A stretch of 23,356 nt of DNA from a virus, in the IMG/VR virus record IMGVR_UViG_3300030390_000087, positions 1 to 23,356 of that record; one strand, written 5' to 3'. Within the stretch, counting starts at the first letter, position 1. The number at the start of each line of letters is the position of its first letter. This document shows positions 1-9,042 of this stretch, piece by piece. The notes under the pieces were generated by a model. The model did no database searches. It saw only the letters and a program-made list of their open reading frames with translations, and had not been told where the DNA came from. A program made the position numbers and the translations under genes.

Positions 1-449
1 CCAGCATATACGCCTGCCGCTGTGTATTTGTAAGCAGAAGTGCTGCCTAATACCCACCAATTTGTACCATCAAAAGCTGCACCTTTGACGGAAGTAGTTT
101 GGCTGGCAACACTAAAAGACGTTCCAGTGTACGCGCCTGCGGCAGTATACTTATATAACGCATCAGTTTGTTTTCCAACAAGCCAATAATGAGTCCCGTC
201 AAAATCCCCGCTGTGTGGTGTTAGGTCTTGAGAACTTACCCCAAAAGACCCCACCTCAACGCCAGAAGCGTTATATTTAACAACCGTTCTAAACTGACCA
301 GAAGCCACATAAAAGTTTGTTCCATCCCATGCCGCGCCTTGAGAGTTGTTTCCTATGCTAAAGCTAGTGCCAGAATAACGCCAAGATTTTGCCCCGCTAC
401 GCCCAACGGCCTTGCCTACAGAAAATGCGCTTAGGTTAGCGTTAATCAT
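1..449 (-). CDS. Repeat (beta-propeller-like) virion protein, partial at left edge
   Basis: The reading frame opens at an ATG (449-447) and runs off the window after 149 codons, so only the N-terminus is visible. Its ATG overlaps the TGA of the upstream spike-base gene (ATGA), which implies translational coupling and fixes the start. After about 35 residues the protein becomes a repeat with a period of 41-44 residues. Each unit carries a DGT-aromatic-aromatic core (DGTNFYVA, DGTHYWLV, DGTNWWVL) followed by a YKYTAAG-like strand. Short aromatic repeats of this kind suggest a Kelch- or propeller-like fold. By position it follows the tail fibre and spike-base genes, so a receptor-binding or spike role is inferred; no family was identified. 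Confidence 0.8.
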   Translation of the reverse strand, partial: MINANLSAFSVGKAVGRSGAKSWRYSGTSFSIGNNSQGAAWDGTNFYVASGQFRTVVKYNASGVEVGSFGVSSQDLTPHSGDFDGTHYWLVGKQTDALYKYTAAGAYTGTSFSVASQTTSVKGAAFDGTNWWVLGSTSAYKYTAAGVYA

Positions 450-709
450 GCTATTAGAGCATGTATGCCAGTAGCGGTAGTGCCAGTAGATAGCACGCGC
501 TTTACCGAACAAATAAGATAAAAGTTATCAGGAACAGCAACCGTCCTAGACACTCCGTCCACGTTGTGAAAAGTCACATCACCCGCGCCCGTAATGTATA
601 GCCCTATGGCTACGCTAGATAGATCATTGCTATCGTTTGGAGTGACAGGTAGCATATCAGTTACGCTACCGTTTAAGTGTCCACGCTTGCCTTCAAATGG
701 ATTGCTCAT
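446..709 (-). CDS. Spike-base protein, RCAP_rcc01079-like family
   Basis: An 87-residue protein. It has the layout of the small phage/GTA family named after Rhodobacter capsulatus rcc01079: a VTPNDSNDLS segment, then GLYITGAGDVTF, a short VDG turn, and a C-terminal VKRVLSTGTTAT-x-I-x-ALI strand. In the gene transfer agent this family forms the base of the capsid-vertex spike. In phages its members often sit beside tail-fibre genes. The start has a good ribosome site (AGAGG, five bases upstream). The gene lies 19 bases after the tail fibre and overlaps the next gene by four bases, so the pair may be base and distal part of one spike. The assignment is from remembered sequence pattern, not a search. 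Confidence 0.75.
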   Translation of the reverse strand: MSNPFEGKRGHLNGSVTDMLPVTPNDSNDLSSVAIGLYITGAGDVTFHNVDGVSRTVAVPDNFYLICSVKRVLSTGTTATGIHALIA

Positions 710-728
710 AAATACCTCTTTATTAAAT

Positions 729-3041
729 TTAACCGCTATGATCGGATATAAAACTAGCCGCTGTATATTGCACGTCTACTGTTTCGTTTGCATATGTTTG
801 CGGCCAATATAAACAAACCTTTGCAGGGCTATCAATAGAAGCAATTACAGTGCCGCCTGTAGGCGTGTCGTAAGCCGCATTAAATGCTAGATTGTAACTT
901 TGTGTCGGTGAGGCGCTAGCAAAATCATCTACTTTAGTAATTCTGCTTTCCATTGCAGACCCGTTATAATCATAACTATTACTGACGCTTATGCTTTTAA
1001 TTGTACGCAACTTGGCGCTAGTGCCTACATCTGGATTAGCCACCAACGTAGCTTTGAGAAGACCTGCCCCATCAAAAGGAGCAACTACATAATCATAAGT
1101 GCCATCATTTTCCACAGTCAACCAGTTATGCAAACGCCCTGTTACCTCAAAGCGAGCGTTACTAGACCAGCTCAACAAATTCTTCTTATCTCCGTTGCAT
1201 CCACCAATACTAAAAGTAGTATTGCTCGAATCATAGGAAGTTCCAGCAACACTAATCTCATGCGTTCCAACATTGTTGCGAAACTTGCCACCCTTGACAT
1301 TTATCTCGTAAATAGTATCACTATCAATTTGTATAGGAACGGCTAATAAATTTCTATAAATGTTGTCGTTAATTTCAAATTTACCCGACTCACTAATATC
1401 TATAGCATACATAGTAGTGCTTTGAGTATAGGTATAATTGGTTTTAACACCGTCAAAAGTGTTGTTTTTAATCAACATACTGTGATTAATGCTCGTAGCA
1501 GAGTCTTTAATAGCCGCGCCAAAGCCGTTTCTAAATGAGTTTCCTGATACCTCTAAGTCGCCTATGGCACTACCAAAGCTAGAATTTGACACTTTCACAT
1601 ATCCTAAAAATGTAGCATCGTTTTGTGCGTTTTTTGCAAAACTGTTATTAACAATCTTAGTATTTAAAACGTGACTTAAATCTTCTATTTTAGCTTCATC
1701 TGCCGCAGAACCGCCACCAGCAACACGATTTAAAGTGTATCCAATATAACCTGTCTGCCCCGCACCTTCCCACAAAATAGACGTAAATTTTGCATAATTA
1801 AATGTGTTATTTGCAATAATAGAATCATTGCAAGATATTTTAACCTGCTCGTTGCCTTCGTAAAAAACATTACCCACATAAACGCAGCTACGCCCACTAA
1901 ACTTAGCAAGTCTGCTTCCTCCGTCAAACGTACAGCTTTGCACAAGCCCGTCAGTACCGCCAAAATCAGGAGCAAAGGAGCTAAATGAAAAGAATACATT
2001 GTGAACAGTATAGCCAGAAATCCAAGAATCGATAGGGCGATAACCGCCTTGAATAAATAAATCTTTAACAAATACAGGATGACCGCCCGAGTCTTGATTG
2101 CCACCTTCTTGCCAGCCAAGTTTAAATGAGCCTGTACCTCCCATGTAAATCAAAGCACCGCCGCCTGAAATAGTCTGTCCTTTTCTTACATACACAATTC
2201 CAGTAACGTTGTACCAACCCCCGCCACAATCCAGCTCTACTTCATAAATATTTTTTATGGACGTGTTGTAATCTTCTGCGGCTTTTAAGGCTAGATTAAA
2301 GGCGTGTGTATCATCGGGAGCTACATTCACAAGATCACCGTTAGATGGTGTAGACGTTAACTGTACTTGCGTACCGCCATTAATTAACGTGTAATCTGTG
2401 CCTTGCGTTTGGTGTACATTGTTTACACGAACAACAACTAGTGAGCCAATATAAGTAAAGCCAACATCAAAAACATTAGTTGAGCCATCTGCCGTATACC
2501 TGACTATGTTGTTAGCGCCCACCGCGCCAAACGCTTCTGGCCTTACGCTTGCGCTTGCTCCGTGGGATTCGTACAGTTTGACAGCGCCGTTGCCGTCAAA
2601 GCCTAACACTTGACCTGCTCTTGTTGTTGCAGAGGGCAGCTCCATATTAATCGCGCTAGAATCAATAATAGGCTTACGAATCGTAGCCAGAATAGACGTA
2701 GCCATTTGCTGTAGTGCAATGTAAGATTTGTTTATATCACCGTTTACATCAGCGGCTAGAAAGTTACCTGAGTTCTGGTAGTTAGTAGTTCGATCAATAG
2801 GCATATCAAGGTACACAGATAATGTGTCGCCTGTAGTAGCGCCTACGTTTAACGTAACATTACCGCCGTAACTACCTATGCCGCTAACAACGTAGTCATT
2901 GCCAGCGCCTAGCGTTAAAGTAGAACCGTTCTTGACAACCTTAACGTCAGTATCAGATAATGCGGTAAACGTATACGGAAATACGGTTTGACCGCTTGTC
3001 GCCGTATAATCGTTTCTGGTAGTTGCCGCTGTTAGTGTCAT
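729..3041 (-). CDS. Tail fibre / tailspike with T7 gp17-type N-terminus and beta-helix body
   Basis: A 770-residue adhesin. Residues 11-110 match the T7 gp17 N-terminal attachment domain (GQTVFPYTF, VVKNGSTLT, GNDYVV, PIDRTTNYQNSG, ADVNGDINKS), which fixes the fibre to the tail. Residues about 242-600 are a repetitive series of N-rich short strands (SIIANNTF, TKIVNNSF, LEVSGNSF, MLIKNNTF) typical of a pectin-lyase-like parallel beta-helix. A depolymerase or receptor-destroying activity is therefore possible, but no catalytic residues can be assigned. A second gp17-like unit lies at residues 181-241, between FGAVGANN and PDDTHAFNLALKAA, which together form the usual entry motif of tailspike beta-helices. 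GAGG lies seven bases before the ATG. T7 gp17 is 553 residues, so this fibre is longer. Confidence 0.9.
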   Translation of the reverse strand: MTLTAATTRNDYTATSGQTVFPYTFTALSDTDVKVVKNGSTLTLGAGNDYVVSGIGSYGGNVTLNVGATTGDTLSVYLDMPIDRTTNYQNSGNFLAADVNGDINKSYIALQQMATSILATIRKPIIDSSAINMELPSATTRAGQVLGFDGNGAVKLYESHGASASVRPEAFGAVGANNIVRYTADGSTNVFDVGFTYIGSLVVVRVNNVHQTQGTDYTLINGGTQVQLTSTPSNGDLVNVAPDDTHAFNLALKAAEDYNTSIKNIYEVELDCGGGWYNVTGIVYVRKGQTISGGGALIYMGGTGSFKLGWQEGGNQDSGGHPVFVKDLFIQGGYRPIDSWISGYTVHNVFFSFSSFAPDFGGTDGLVQSCTFDGGSRLAKFSGRSCVYVGNVFYEGNEQVKISCNDSIIANNTFNYAKFTSILWEGAGQTGYIGYTLNRVAGGGSAADEAKIEDLSHVLNTKIVNNSFAKNAQNDATFLGYVKVSNSSFGSAIGDLEVSGNSFRNGFGAAIKDSATSINHSMLIKNNTFDGVKTNYTYTQSTTMYAIDISESGKFEINDNIYRNLLAVPIQIDSDTIYEINVKGGKFRNNVGTHEISVAGTSYDSSNTTFSIGGCNGDKKNLLSWSSNARFEVTGRLHNWLTVENDGTYDYVVAPFDGAGLLKATLVANPDVGTSAKLRTIKSISVSNSYDYNGSAMESRITKVDDFASASPTQSYNLAFNAAYDTPTGGTVIASIDSPAKVCLYWPQTYANETVDVQYTAASFISDHSG

Positions 3042-3065
3042 TTTGTAGCCTCAATAGTTCTGTTG

Positions 3066-3074
3066 ATTATATCA
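3066..3074 (-). promoter_or_regulatory. Candidate extended -10 promoter before the tail fibre
   Basis: On the minus strand this reads TGATATAAT, a perfect extended -10 (TGnTATAAT), 25 bases before the tail-fibre start. Its TGA is also the stop codon of the upstream ejection-protein gene. No convincing -35 hexamer is present at 16-18 bases. It could give the fibre, spike-base and propeller genes extra transcripts. AT-rich DNA produces such motifs by chance. Confidence 0.35.
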
Positions 3075-6000
3075 TAAATCTTTTGCTGATTCTTCTATCT
3101 TGTCAAAACCTATTCTAAACCCTGACAAATTTTGGTACGGTATCAGTCTGCGAATAGCCCGAATGTCTGAGTCTGTCATTTCTTGCCCTGACGAAACAGC
3201 ATTAGCGGCCTGTATGGTAGTGGTGAGCAATCCGCCAAATGTTGGCCCCGCTAAATTTTCAGCAATAGACCTTGATACTTGTTTAGATGCTGGCGTACTA
3301 ATACCTAACCACGGTCTTAACCCCGCTGAATTGCTAGACATTTTTTCTACTAATCCGTTTACTTCTGACAGTATGCCGATAGCACCAGACCTGTCAATCC
3401 CTTCCATTACCCATACAGCAGGATCGTCGCTTACTTCTCTACCAGATTCTTTTTGCTTTAAAAAGTAAGTAAAAGCTCCTAGACCTACAAGCATTGAAAA
3501 GCCGCCAATAGCATTATGGTCTTGTCCTTGCAGCGCAGCGATTACCATTCTTTGATTGGTAGAAAGTATAAAAGATTTAAACTGCCCTACTGTTTGCCCC
3601 ATAGGTCTTGACATAAATAAAGGCTTTTCCTGTCCGGGGACGACAATGACTCTATCACTTTCTTTTCTTACAGCCGCGCCCCACATCCTTTCTAGGTCTG
3701 GTCTGTCCCAATTCTTGGCATTAGTAACCCAGACTCCTTCGGTTTTTTCGCCATGCTTTTGAACCTGCTCCCACATATCTTTGGCTGACTGCTTGTTAAT
3801 TCCTAATCTTTCTAGGCGCTTGTCAAACTTTCCTTTTTGCAAGCTATCAAATACAGAGGTTTGCATGGTTACAGCGTGAAGTTGCTTCATGCCAGCAGTC
3901 CATCTATCTAGCAAATTAATTCTACCAAAATTGCGCGAGGCGCTTTGAAGCCCTCTCTCAAAAGCAGTATTTCCTTGCGCGTAATCTGCTACGTCTGCAA
4001 TAATTGCTGACCGACGAGTAAGCGCAACCGAACCAATACCATACCTTTTGCTTTCTGCCGCTGAAACATTAAATGTTTTGGTGTTTGCTATTAAAGGAAG
4101 TAAGCCGTTTTTAAAAGTTTTTACAAACCCTTCGGCCATAAAAACTCGCGCAACATCAGGAAAACTAGTAACAGTTACCCCGCCCAATAAGCGCAAATAG
4201 TTTAAATCCCTAGAGGCTCGCATAGTACGAGTAAAAATGTTATCTTCGGCATAACCGTACACGCCACGCAAACGGTCGCGCATTCCCGCAATATTTTTAA
4301 TGTCTTGATCTCTTTGCTTTTCTAGCTTTTGTTGCTGCTTTACAGTTAATGACGTATTATTTTTTTGATTACCATACCATGCGTTAATATCTTTTAGCTG
4401 GTCAGTCATGTTAACATCGCCAAACATTTTAACTAGCTCTACATCTCCAGACACGTTTTGCAAAAATCTTGGGCCTAAAAGTTCAATGTCATTTTCTAAA
4501 AATTCTTCAACTAATTCATCTGGTATTTGAAATACACGATTACGCAACGGGCCTCTTAGCGCGGTTCCAGATATGCCTTGATTGTTGACACCACCACCTT
4601 TAGAGCCATCCCCTAACTTCCAATCATAGGGTAGTCTACCGTCTGGACTGCCTTGTATTCGTTGGGCTATTTCTTGGGCAAGATATTCATAATCTTGGCG
4701 CTCAAAATCCCTGCCTTGCTTGAACTCAGCCTTGTCAATAATTTTTTGTAAATCTGCCTGCTCTTTCCCTGTTGCTTTTCCAATTTGAGCAGAAGCCGCT
4801 TTTGCTTTTTCAAACAACTTAACGTCTTGATCTTCAAGCCAGTCAGATACCTTGCTAACAAATTGCGGGAAATTAGCAGAAATTTTATTTTTATTCCACA
4901 CTCTATTCAAATAATTATTTGCCGTTGAAACGCTTACATCTTCTGGCAATAGCCTTTGCTCGATCATTTCTTTTTTCATAGGGTCGTACAATTCTTTTAC
5001 CCAAGAATCAGCCGATGCTTTTACTTCTGGTATGTCGCTTTTGCCTGTCCTAATAGCTGTAGATACTTTTTCGCTAAATTGTTTACGCGACATTTTGCCG
5101 CCAGCTTTTTTATACTGCGCTAAAAGATTAACGTGCTGTTCAACTGCAATTCCTAATTTTCCTGCGTGTAACCCAGCTAATTGACCCGCCGACTGAACCG
5201 CCTCCCCATCCATTTTAATCACATTTTCTGCCAACAGGTTAGCTGTAATTCTAGTGTCAGGAGCCGCGCTTGTAATTGTGCTTGCTACAGGATCCCAAGG
5301 CATTAGCTTTAAAAGTCCTTTAGCTAATTTGCCAGATACTTGCTGATCTCCTCTGGTTTTAGCGGCTCCTATGCTTCCGCCATTTAAAGGCTCGTTAGTT
5401 GTTGGGTTAATTCCGTCTGCTATTTTAGGCTCTACGTTCATAGTATCTTCTACAGCGTCCACAAAAGCCTTGTCTGCTCCCGCCTCTGCTAATTTACTTG
5501 CTGTTGCGCCTAGCACCCCACCAAGCAACATTCCTCCCGAAATATTAATTGCAGATTCGCCATAGGTTCTAGTTAATTGTTGAGTATGTAAAGCCGCCTC
5601 TTGAATAGCGGTATCAATTCCCACTATGGAGCCAGTCACCGCAGCGCCACTAAGAATGCTTTTTCCTGCTCGATAAGTGTTTAATGCCACGCCACCTACA
5701 GACAATAAAGACAGCAGGTCAGCCATCATTACAGGAAGCCCTACCACAAAAGAAGTAGCCCCGCCCTTAGCCATGATTTCTCTATCGCGCCGTTCCCTAG
5801 CAATCTGCTTTCTAACCGCCTCAATTTCTTGATCGTCGTCAGCAAAAATAGCGGAAGATACAAATTGCTCGTCTAGCTTTTCTTCCTCGGTAAACTGAGC
5901 ATAAGCATCAAATGTGCTGTCGTCTTTAGTATCCGGAAGCCCCACTTCTTGATTAACAAAACTGCCAATAATGTTTTCTTGTCGAAAAAACGCTCCAGCA

Positions 6001-6098
6001 ATTTCGCTAACGCTAGGCTTATCCTCTGTGGGCAAAGTAGAAGTTACAGCAGACTTCTCGCCGTATAATTGTGTTGCGGGAGATTGCGACCAACCCAT
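3072..6098 (-). CDS. Large internal virion / DNA-ejection protein (gp16-like by position)
   Basis: A 1008-residue, mostly helical protein. By length and position (third internal-protein gene before the tail fibre) it corresponds to T7 gp16, the largest core protein, which enters the host envelope during DNA ejection. The N-terminal 100 residues are acidic. Residues about 110-205 hold hydrophobic, Gly/Ala-rich stretches (FVVGLPVMMADLLSLLSVGG, ISGGMLLGGVLGA) that could insert into membrane. The rest is long charged helices. I see no lytic transglycosylase motif of the kind found at the N-terminus of T7 gp16, and the protein is about 300 residues shorter. The ATG shares one base with the previous stop (TAATG). 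Sequence identity to gp16 itself was not recognised; the call rests on context. Confidence 0.8.
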   Translation of the reverse strand: MGWSQSPATQLYGEKSAVTSTLPTEDKPSVSEIAGAFFRQENIIGSFVNQEVGLPDTKDDSTFDAYAQFTEEEKLDEQFVSSAIFADDDQEIEAVRKQIARERRDREIMAKGGATSFVVGLPVMMADLLSLLSVGGVALNTYRAGKSILSGAAVTGSIVGIDTAIQEAALHTQQLTRTYGESAINISGGMLLGGVLGATASKLAEAGADKAFVDAVEDTMNVEPKIADGINPTTNEPLNGGSIGAAKTRGDQQVSGKLAKGLLKLMPWDPVASTITSAAPDTRITANLLAENVIKMDGEAVQSAGQLAGLHAGKLGIAVEQHVNLLAQYKKAGGKMSRKQFSEKVSTAIRTGKSDIPEVKASADSWVKELYDPMKKEMIEQRLLPEDVSVSTANNYLNRVWNKNKISANFPQFVSKVSDWLEDQDVKLFEKAKAASAQIGKATGKEQADLQKIIDKAEFKQGRDFERQDYEYLAQEIAQRIQGSPDGRLPYDWKLGDGSKGGGVNNQGISGTALRGPLRNRVFQIPDELVEEFLENDIELLGPRFLQNVSGDVELVKMFGDVNMTDQLKDINAWYGNQKNNTSLTVKQQQKLEKQRDQDIKNIAGMRDRLRGVYGYAEDNIFTRTMRASRDLNYLRLLGGVTVTSFPDVARVFMAEGFVKTFKNGLLPLIANTKTFNVSAAESKRYGIGSVALTRRSAIIADVADYAQGNTAFERGLQSASRNFGRINLLDRWTAGMKQLHAVTMQTSVFDSLQKGKFDKRLERLGINKQSAKDMWEQVQKHGEKTEGVWVTNAKNWDRPDLERMWGAAVRKESDRVIVVPGQEKPLFMSRPMGQTVGQFKSFILSTNQRMVIAALQGQDHNAIGGFSMLVGLGAFTYFLKQKESGREVSDDPAVWVMEGIDRSGAIGILSEVNGLVEKMSSNSAGLRPWLGISTPASKQVSRSIAENLAGPTFGGLLTTTIQAANAVSSGQEMTDSDIRAIRRLIPYQNLSGFRIGFDKIEESAKDL

Positions 6099-8248
6099 TA
6101 TTTTATTTCCTGTGGTGCGCGAGTGTAAGCAGGATAGGCGCTAGTATATTGGTAATTAGTAGACAGCGCATCTTGGCCAACTTGCTTAATACGTTCTTTT
6201 TCAGATTGTAACATAGCTTGATATTCGTCTGTTGGATTCCATCGGTCAAATACAGCTCCATCCTCTGCAATGAAGCTAGGGCGCAACAATGTACCATCGT
6301 TGGTTAAAATTACCACAGAATAATCTGGCTTACCTTTAGCGGCCAACCTTGATGTTGTATCATCACTTTGCAAAAAGATTCCGCTCTTTTCAAACTCAAC
6401 CCCTTGCGCGGCATACTCGTCTTGTAACGCATTGTAAATATCGTCCTTAATATACTCTACGCTTTCATCAACAGTGTAGTATAATTCTGGCGCGTTTCTC
6501 ATTAAGCCAAAACTAGAGTTAGTCCAGTTAGCCTTCATGTTAGCCATAGCCTTGTTTTTAGCACCCTCCTCTGTACTTCCCGCCAAGAAGTAAGACCCTA
6601 CCAGTTCTTTATAGTCGGCAACCATCTGGCTACCGCCAATAGAGTTAGCATCAAAGTCTTGAAACCATCCTGTAAACTCGCTTTCAATTTCGTCAACATA
6701 TTTGTTTTCAAAAGACTTCTTATTGTCAACAAGATACTTTTTCCGCGCTTCAACCATTGAGGCATTGGCAGGATTTGTCTGGTCGTTTGCGTTAGCTATT
6801 GCCTTTTCTGCGTCCATGTACTCCATATTAAACGCTACCTGTTCAGCAAAAGCCGTTTCTCTAGGGGTAAACTCATTTCCCATGCCCGCAATTTGCAGAA
6901 TCCTATCCATAGTATTAGCGGCACTTTTAACCAAAGCCGCATCCCCGCTAACTAAATTATTTCTAAATTCTGTTTTCATGTCGGTAGGGACGTAGCGCGT
7001 ACCCGCCACTATTTCTGCTTGCACAACTTCTCTCGCCATAGGGTCAGACGGTAGGTTAGACGACACTGTTTCATAATAATCATCTACTGCGCCTTGCGTT
7101 AGAGGCTCTGAGGTAGGATTGCCGTTCATAGCTGAAATTGTGTTGTTAATGTTTGTTTGCTTAGTTATGTCAAAAGTAAATTGCGCGTTTACATAATTAC
7201 GATATTTTATTAATTCTTCTTCCGTAGAAATTAAGCCTTCTTTAAACATAGCATCAATTTCAGAAAAAGCATTCTCAGAAGATATGCCGCCCGTTTTAAT
7301 GCTTTGAACCAAGTCTGCTTTTTTTAACATTTCTGCGCTAGATAATTGATTTTGCTCGGCAGTATATTGCCTGACTTCATCTTGCACCCTAGCTTCTAAA
7401 GTAGAAATTAACGTGTCTTTTTGCCCTGCGCTTAAATCAGCAACTTCCCCTGACTTCTTTAAAGCAGACACAAAAGCCTGAGCCTGCTCTAACCTTTCAG
7501 CAGTCGGCAAATCTTCACTTAACAATGTTCTGTCTAACTCGCCTAGCTTAGACTGTATAGCAATAGTGTCTTTTAGAGTTTCAATTTTAGTAGCTACTGA
7601 CTCAGCGTTTAAAACTCCTGCATCTACGCCGCCTTGCAAATCTTTAACGTAAGACAATAGCGACTTTTCGCCACTTTCAAAATCTCCGTTTCTAAACTGG
7701 TTTGATATAGTATCTTCTTCGGCCATAGCGCCTGCAAGCAGATTAGCCGCTATTTGCTTGTCGGATTTTTTCTTGGCCGCAGAATTTATCTGCCGCACCA
7801 CATCAGCATTAGCTTGATTGTAATACTCTGATACAACAAAGCGAGTTTCTTCATCAACATTGCCAAGCAAGCCTTTTATAGATTCGTTGGCAACCTGCTG
7901 GTATTTACCCAAATTATCGGGGTGCAATTCTTGAGCCTTTTGGAGCGCGTCTTTTACATCAACATTTAAAGATTTTTGATAGGCGGCTTGAGCTACTTGG
8001 TTATATTGAGAACTGCCCCACTCCAATACACCCCGCTTTTCTACAGGGCGATCTTCTTCAATGGCCGTTCTAGCTTCTTTAAGGGCTTCTGCGGGCGCTT
8101 CTGATTCAGCCTTAGCTTTGCCTATCCCTACAGCCAAACCTCTCACACCGTCAGCTAGGCCCGCTAAAGCCTTCATGCGATTACCGATTGTAGAGTCTAC
8201 GCCAGTAGGCGTTAGTTGCCCATATCTGCTTATTGGTTTAAGTGCCAT
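6098..8248 (-). CDS. Internal virion / ejection protein (gp15-like by position)
   Basis: A 716-residue protein, close in length to T7 gp15 (747), between a gp14-like and a gp16-like gene. It is predicted to be almost entirely alpha-helical and charged, rich in Ala, Glu, Gln and Lys, with repeated coiled-coil-like stretches (for example KADLVQSIKTGGISSENAF and KYLVDNKKSFENKYVDEIES). There is no signal peptide or membrane segment. In T7 such a protein forms the internal core and the periplasmic part of the ejection tube. No catalytic motif is visible. Its stop overlaps the next start by one base, so the gp15-like and gp16-like proteins are probably translated in a coupled way. The call rests on length, composition and order. 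Confidence 0.75.
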   Translation of the reverse strand: MALKPISRYGQLTPTGVDSTIGNRMKALAGLADGVRGLAVGIGKAKAESEAPAEALKEARTAIEEDRPVEKRGVLEWGSSQYNQVAQAAYQKSLNVDVKDALQKAQELHPDNLGKYQQVANESIKGLLGNVDEETRFVVSEYYNQANADVVRQINSAAKKKSDKQIAANLLAGAMAEEDTISNQFRNGDFESGEKSLLSYVKDLQGGVDAGVLNAESVATKIETLKDTIAIQSKLGELDRTLLSEDLPTAERLEQAQAFVSALKKSGEVADLSAGQKDTLISTLEARVQDEVRQYTAEQNQLSSAEMLKKADLVQSIKTGGISSENAFSEIDAMFKEGLISTEEELIKYRNYVNAQFTFDITKQTNINNTISAMNGNPTSEPLTQGAVDDYYETVSSNLPSDPMAREVVQAEIVAGTRYVPTDMKTEFRNNLVSGDAALVKSAANTMDRILQIAGMGNEFTPRETAFAEQVAFNMEYMDAEKAIANANDQTNPANASMVEARKKYLVDNKKSFENKYVDEIESEFTGWFQDFDANSIGGSQMVADYKELVGSYFLAGSTEEGAKNKAMANMKANWTNSSFGLMRNAPELYYTVDESVEYIKDDIYNALQDEYAAQGVEFEKSGIFLQSDDTTSRLAAKGKPDYSVVILTNDGTLLRPSFIAEDGAVFDRWNPTDEYQAMLQSEKERIKQVGQDALSTNYQYTSAYPAYTRAPQEIK

Positions 8249-8250
8249 AA

Positions 8251-8664
8251 TTAAATGTCCTTGTACGCGCTGTAAGTGTCTTTTGCGCCATCCAATAAAG
8301 TAGATGCGGCTTGTATATTGGCTGTGCTTCGTGCCATTTTACCTTGCCGTCTTAGTTGGCCTCGCTTTAGCCTTTCGCTTAATCCTATCATACCTTCGCT
8401 TGCGCTAATAGCTTTTGCGCTCTCTAAGGCTATGCTGGCAGGAGTTCCTTCGGTCGCTATGCCGCTAGAAGCTAATGCCGCATTGTTAGCCGCTAATTGT
8501 GCGTTTAACTGTTCTCTGCGCTGTAGCTCGCGCCCTTGTGCCGCTATCTTTTCTTCTTCGGCTTGACGTTCAAGTTCTTCTTGCTGCGCCTTGCCTGCTT
8601 CTATTTGACCGTATGCGCTAACTGCCGCGCTTGTGGCCGTTATTGCTACTATTACAAAACTCAT
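8251..8664 (-). CDS. Small internal virion protein (gp14-like)
   Basis: A 137-residue protein. It has a short hydrophobic N-terminal segment (FVIVAITATSAAVSAYGQ), then a charged Gln/Glu/Arg coiled-coil (residues about 22-60), then a Gly/Ala/Ser-rich part containing NAALASSGIATEGTP and a basic RGQLRRQGKMARS region. This layout is common to the first ejection protein of T7-like phages (gp14, 196 residues), which forms a pore in the outer membrane. The gene abuts the preceding cupin-like gene with no spacer and is followed two bases later by the gp15-like gene. The function is inferred from layout and order. Confidence 0.75.
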   Translation of the reverse strand: MSFVIVAITATSAAVSAYGQIEAGKAQQEELERQAEEEKIAAQGRELQRREQLNAQLAANNAALASSGIATEGTPASIALESAKAISASEGMIGLSERLKRGQLRRQGKMARSTANIQAASTLLDGAKDTYSAYKDI

Positions 8665-9042
8665 CTAAATATCCTCTTGCTCTATTAAAGCCGCTTCTAT
8701 CTCGTCTATATCAGTTAAATGCGTAGGGTGATAGGTAATCCACACGCAATCTGTTTCAGCGTATATGACGCGCTTAGTTTGCGGAACAGTCTCTCCCATA
8801 AAAGGAGCTTCAATATCCACGTTTCCAAATTGGCTGGACACCTTGCATCTACCTTTTACCACCATATACAAGTGAGTCGTTTTATGCAACGCTCCTACCA
8901 AACATACGCCAGCAGGAATAAATAACTCTCTTGCATATAAGCCGTCGCTAAAATGATGCTTGACCTCTAGCTCTACTGTGTCTCCGCGCAACATAACAGA
9001 TTGTAATTTTACAATATCGTCTTGCGTAGCAACTTGATTCAC
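8665..9042 (-). CDS. Cupin-like phage protein
   Basis: A 125-residue protein with a small beta-barrel pattern. It contains ELFIPAGVCLVGALHKTTH followed by LYMVVKGRCKV, and ends with TKRVIYAETDCVWITYHPT. Residues H53, H57 and H105 fit a degenerate cupin metal site; the usual motif-1 Glu is missing. This matches a phage family remembered as having an HRTEH...KG...TVHPT pattern. Its role is unknown; a virion or assembly part is plausible because it sits between tail tube B and the ejection proteins. The start is GTG, overlapping the previous TGA as GTGA, so it is coupled to tail tube B. Confidence 0.7.
   Translation of the reverse strand: MNQVATQDDIVKLQSVMLRGDTVELEVKHHFSDGLYARELFIPAGVCLVGALHKTTHLYMVVKGRCKVSSQFGNVDIEAPFMGETVPQTKRVIYAETDCVWITYHPTHLTDIDEIEAALIEQEDI

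Noticed and set aside
1730-2119. A 129-codon hydrophobic frame on the minus strand
   Set aside because: It lies wholly inside the tail-fibre gene in another frame, with no ribosome site; the apparent membrane segments are a by-product of the fibre's codons.
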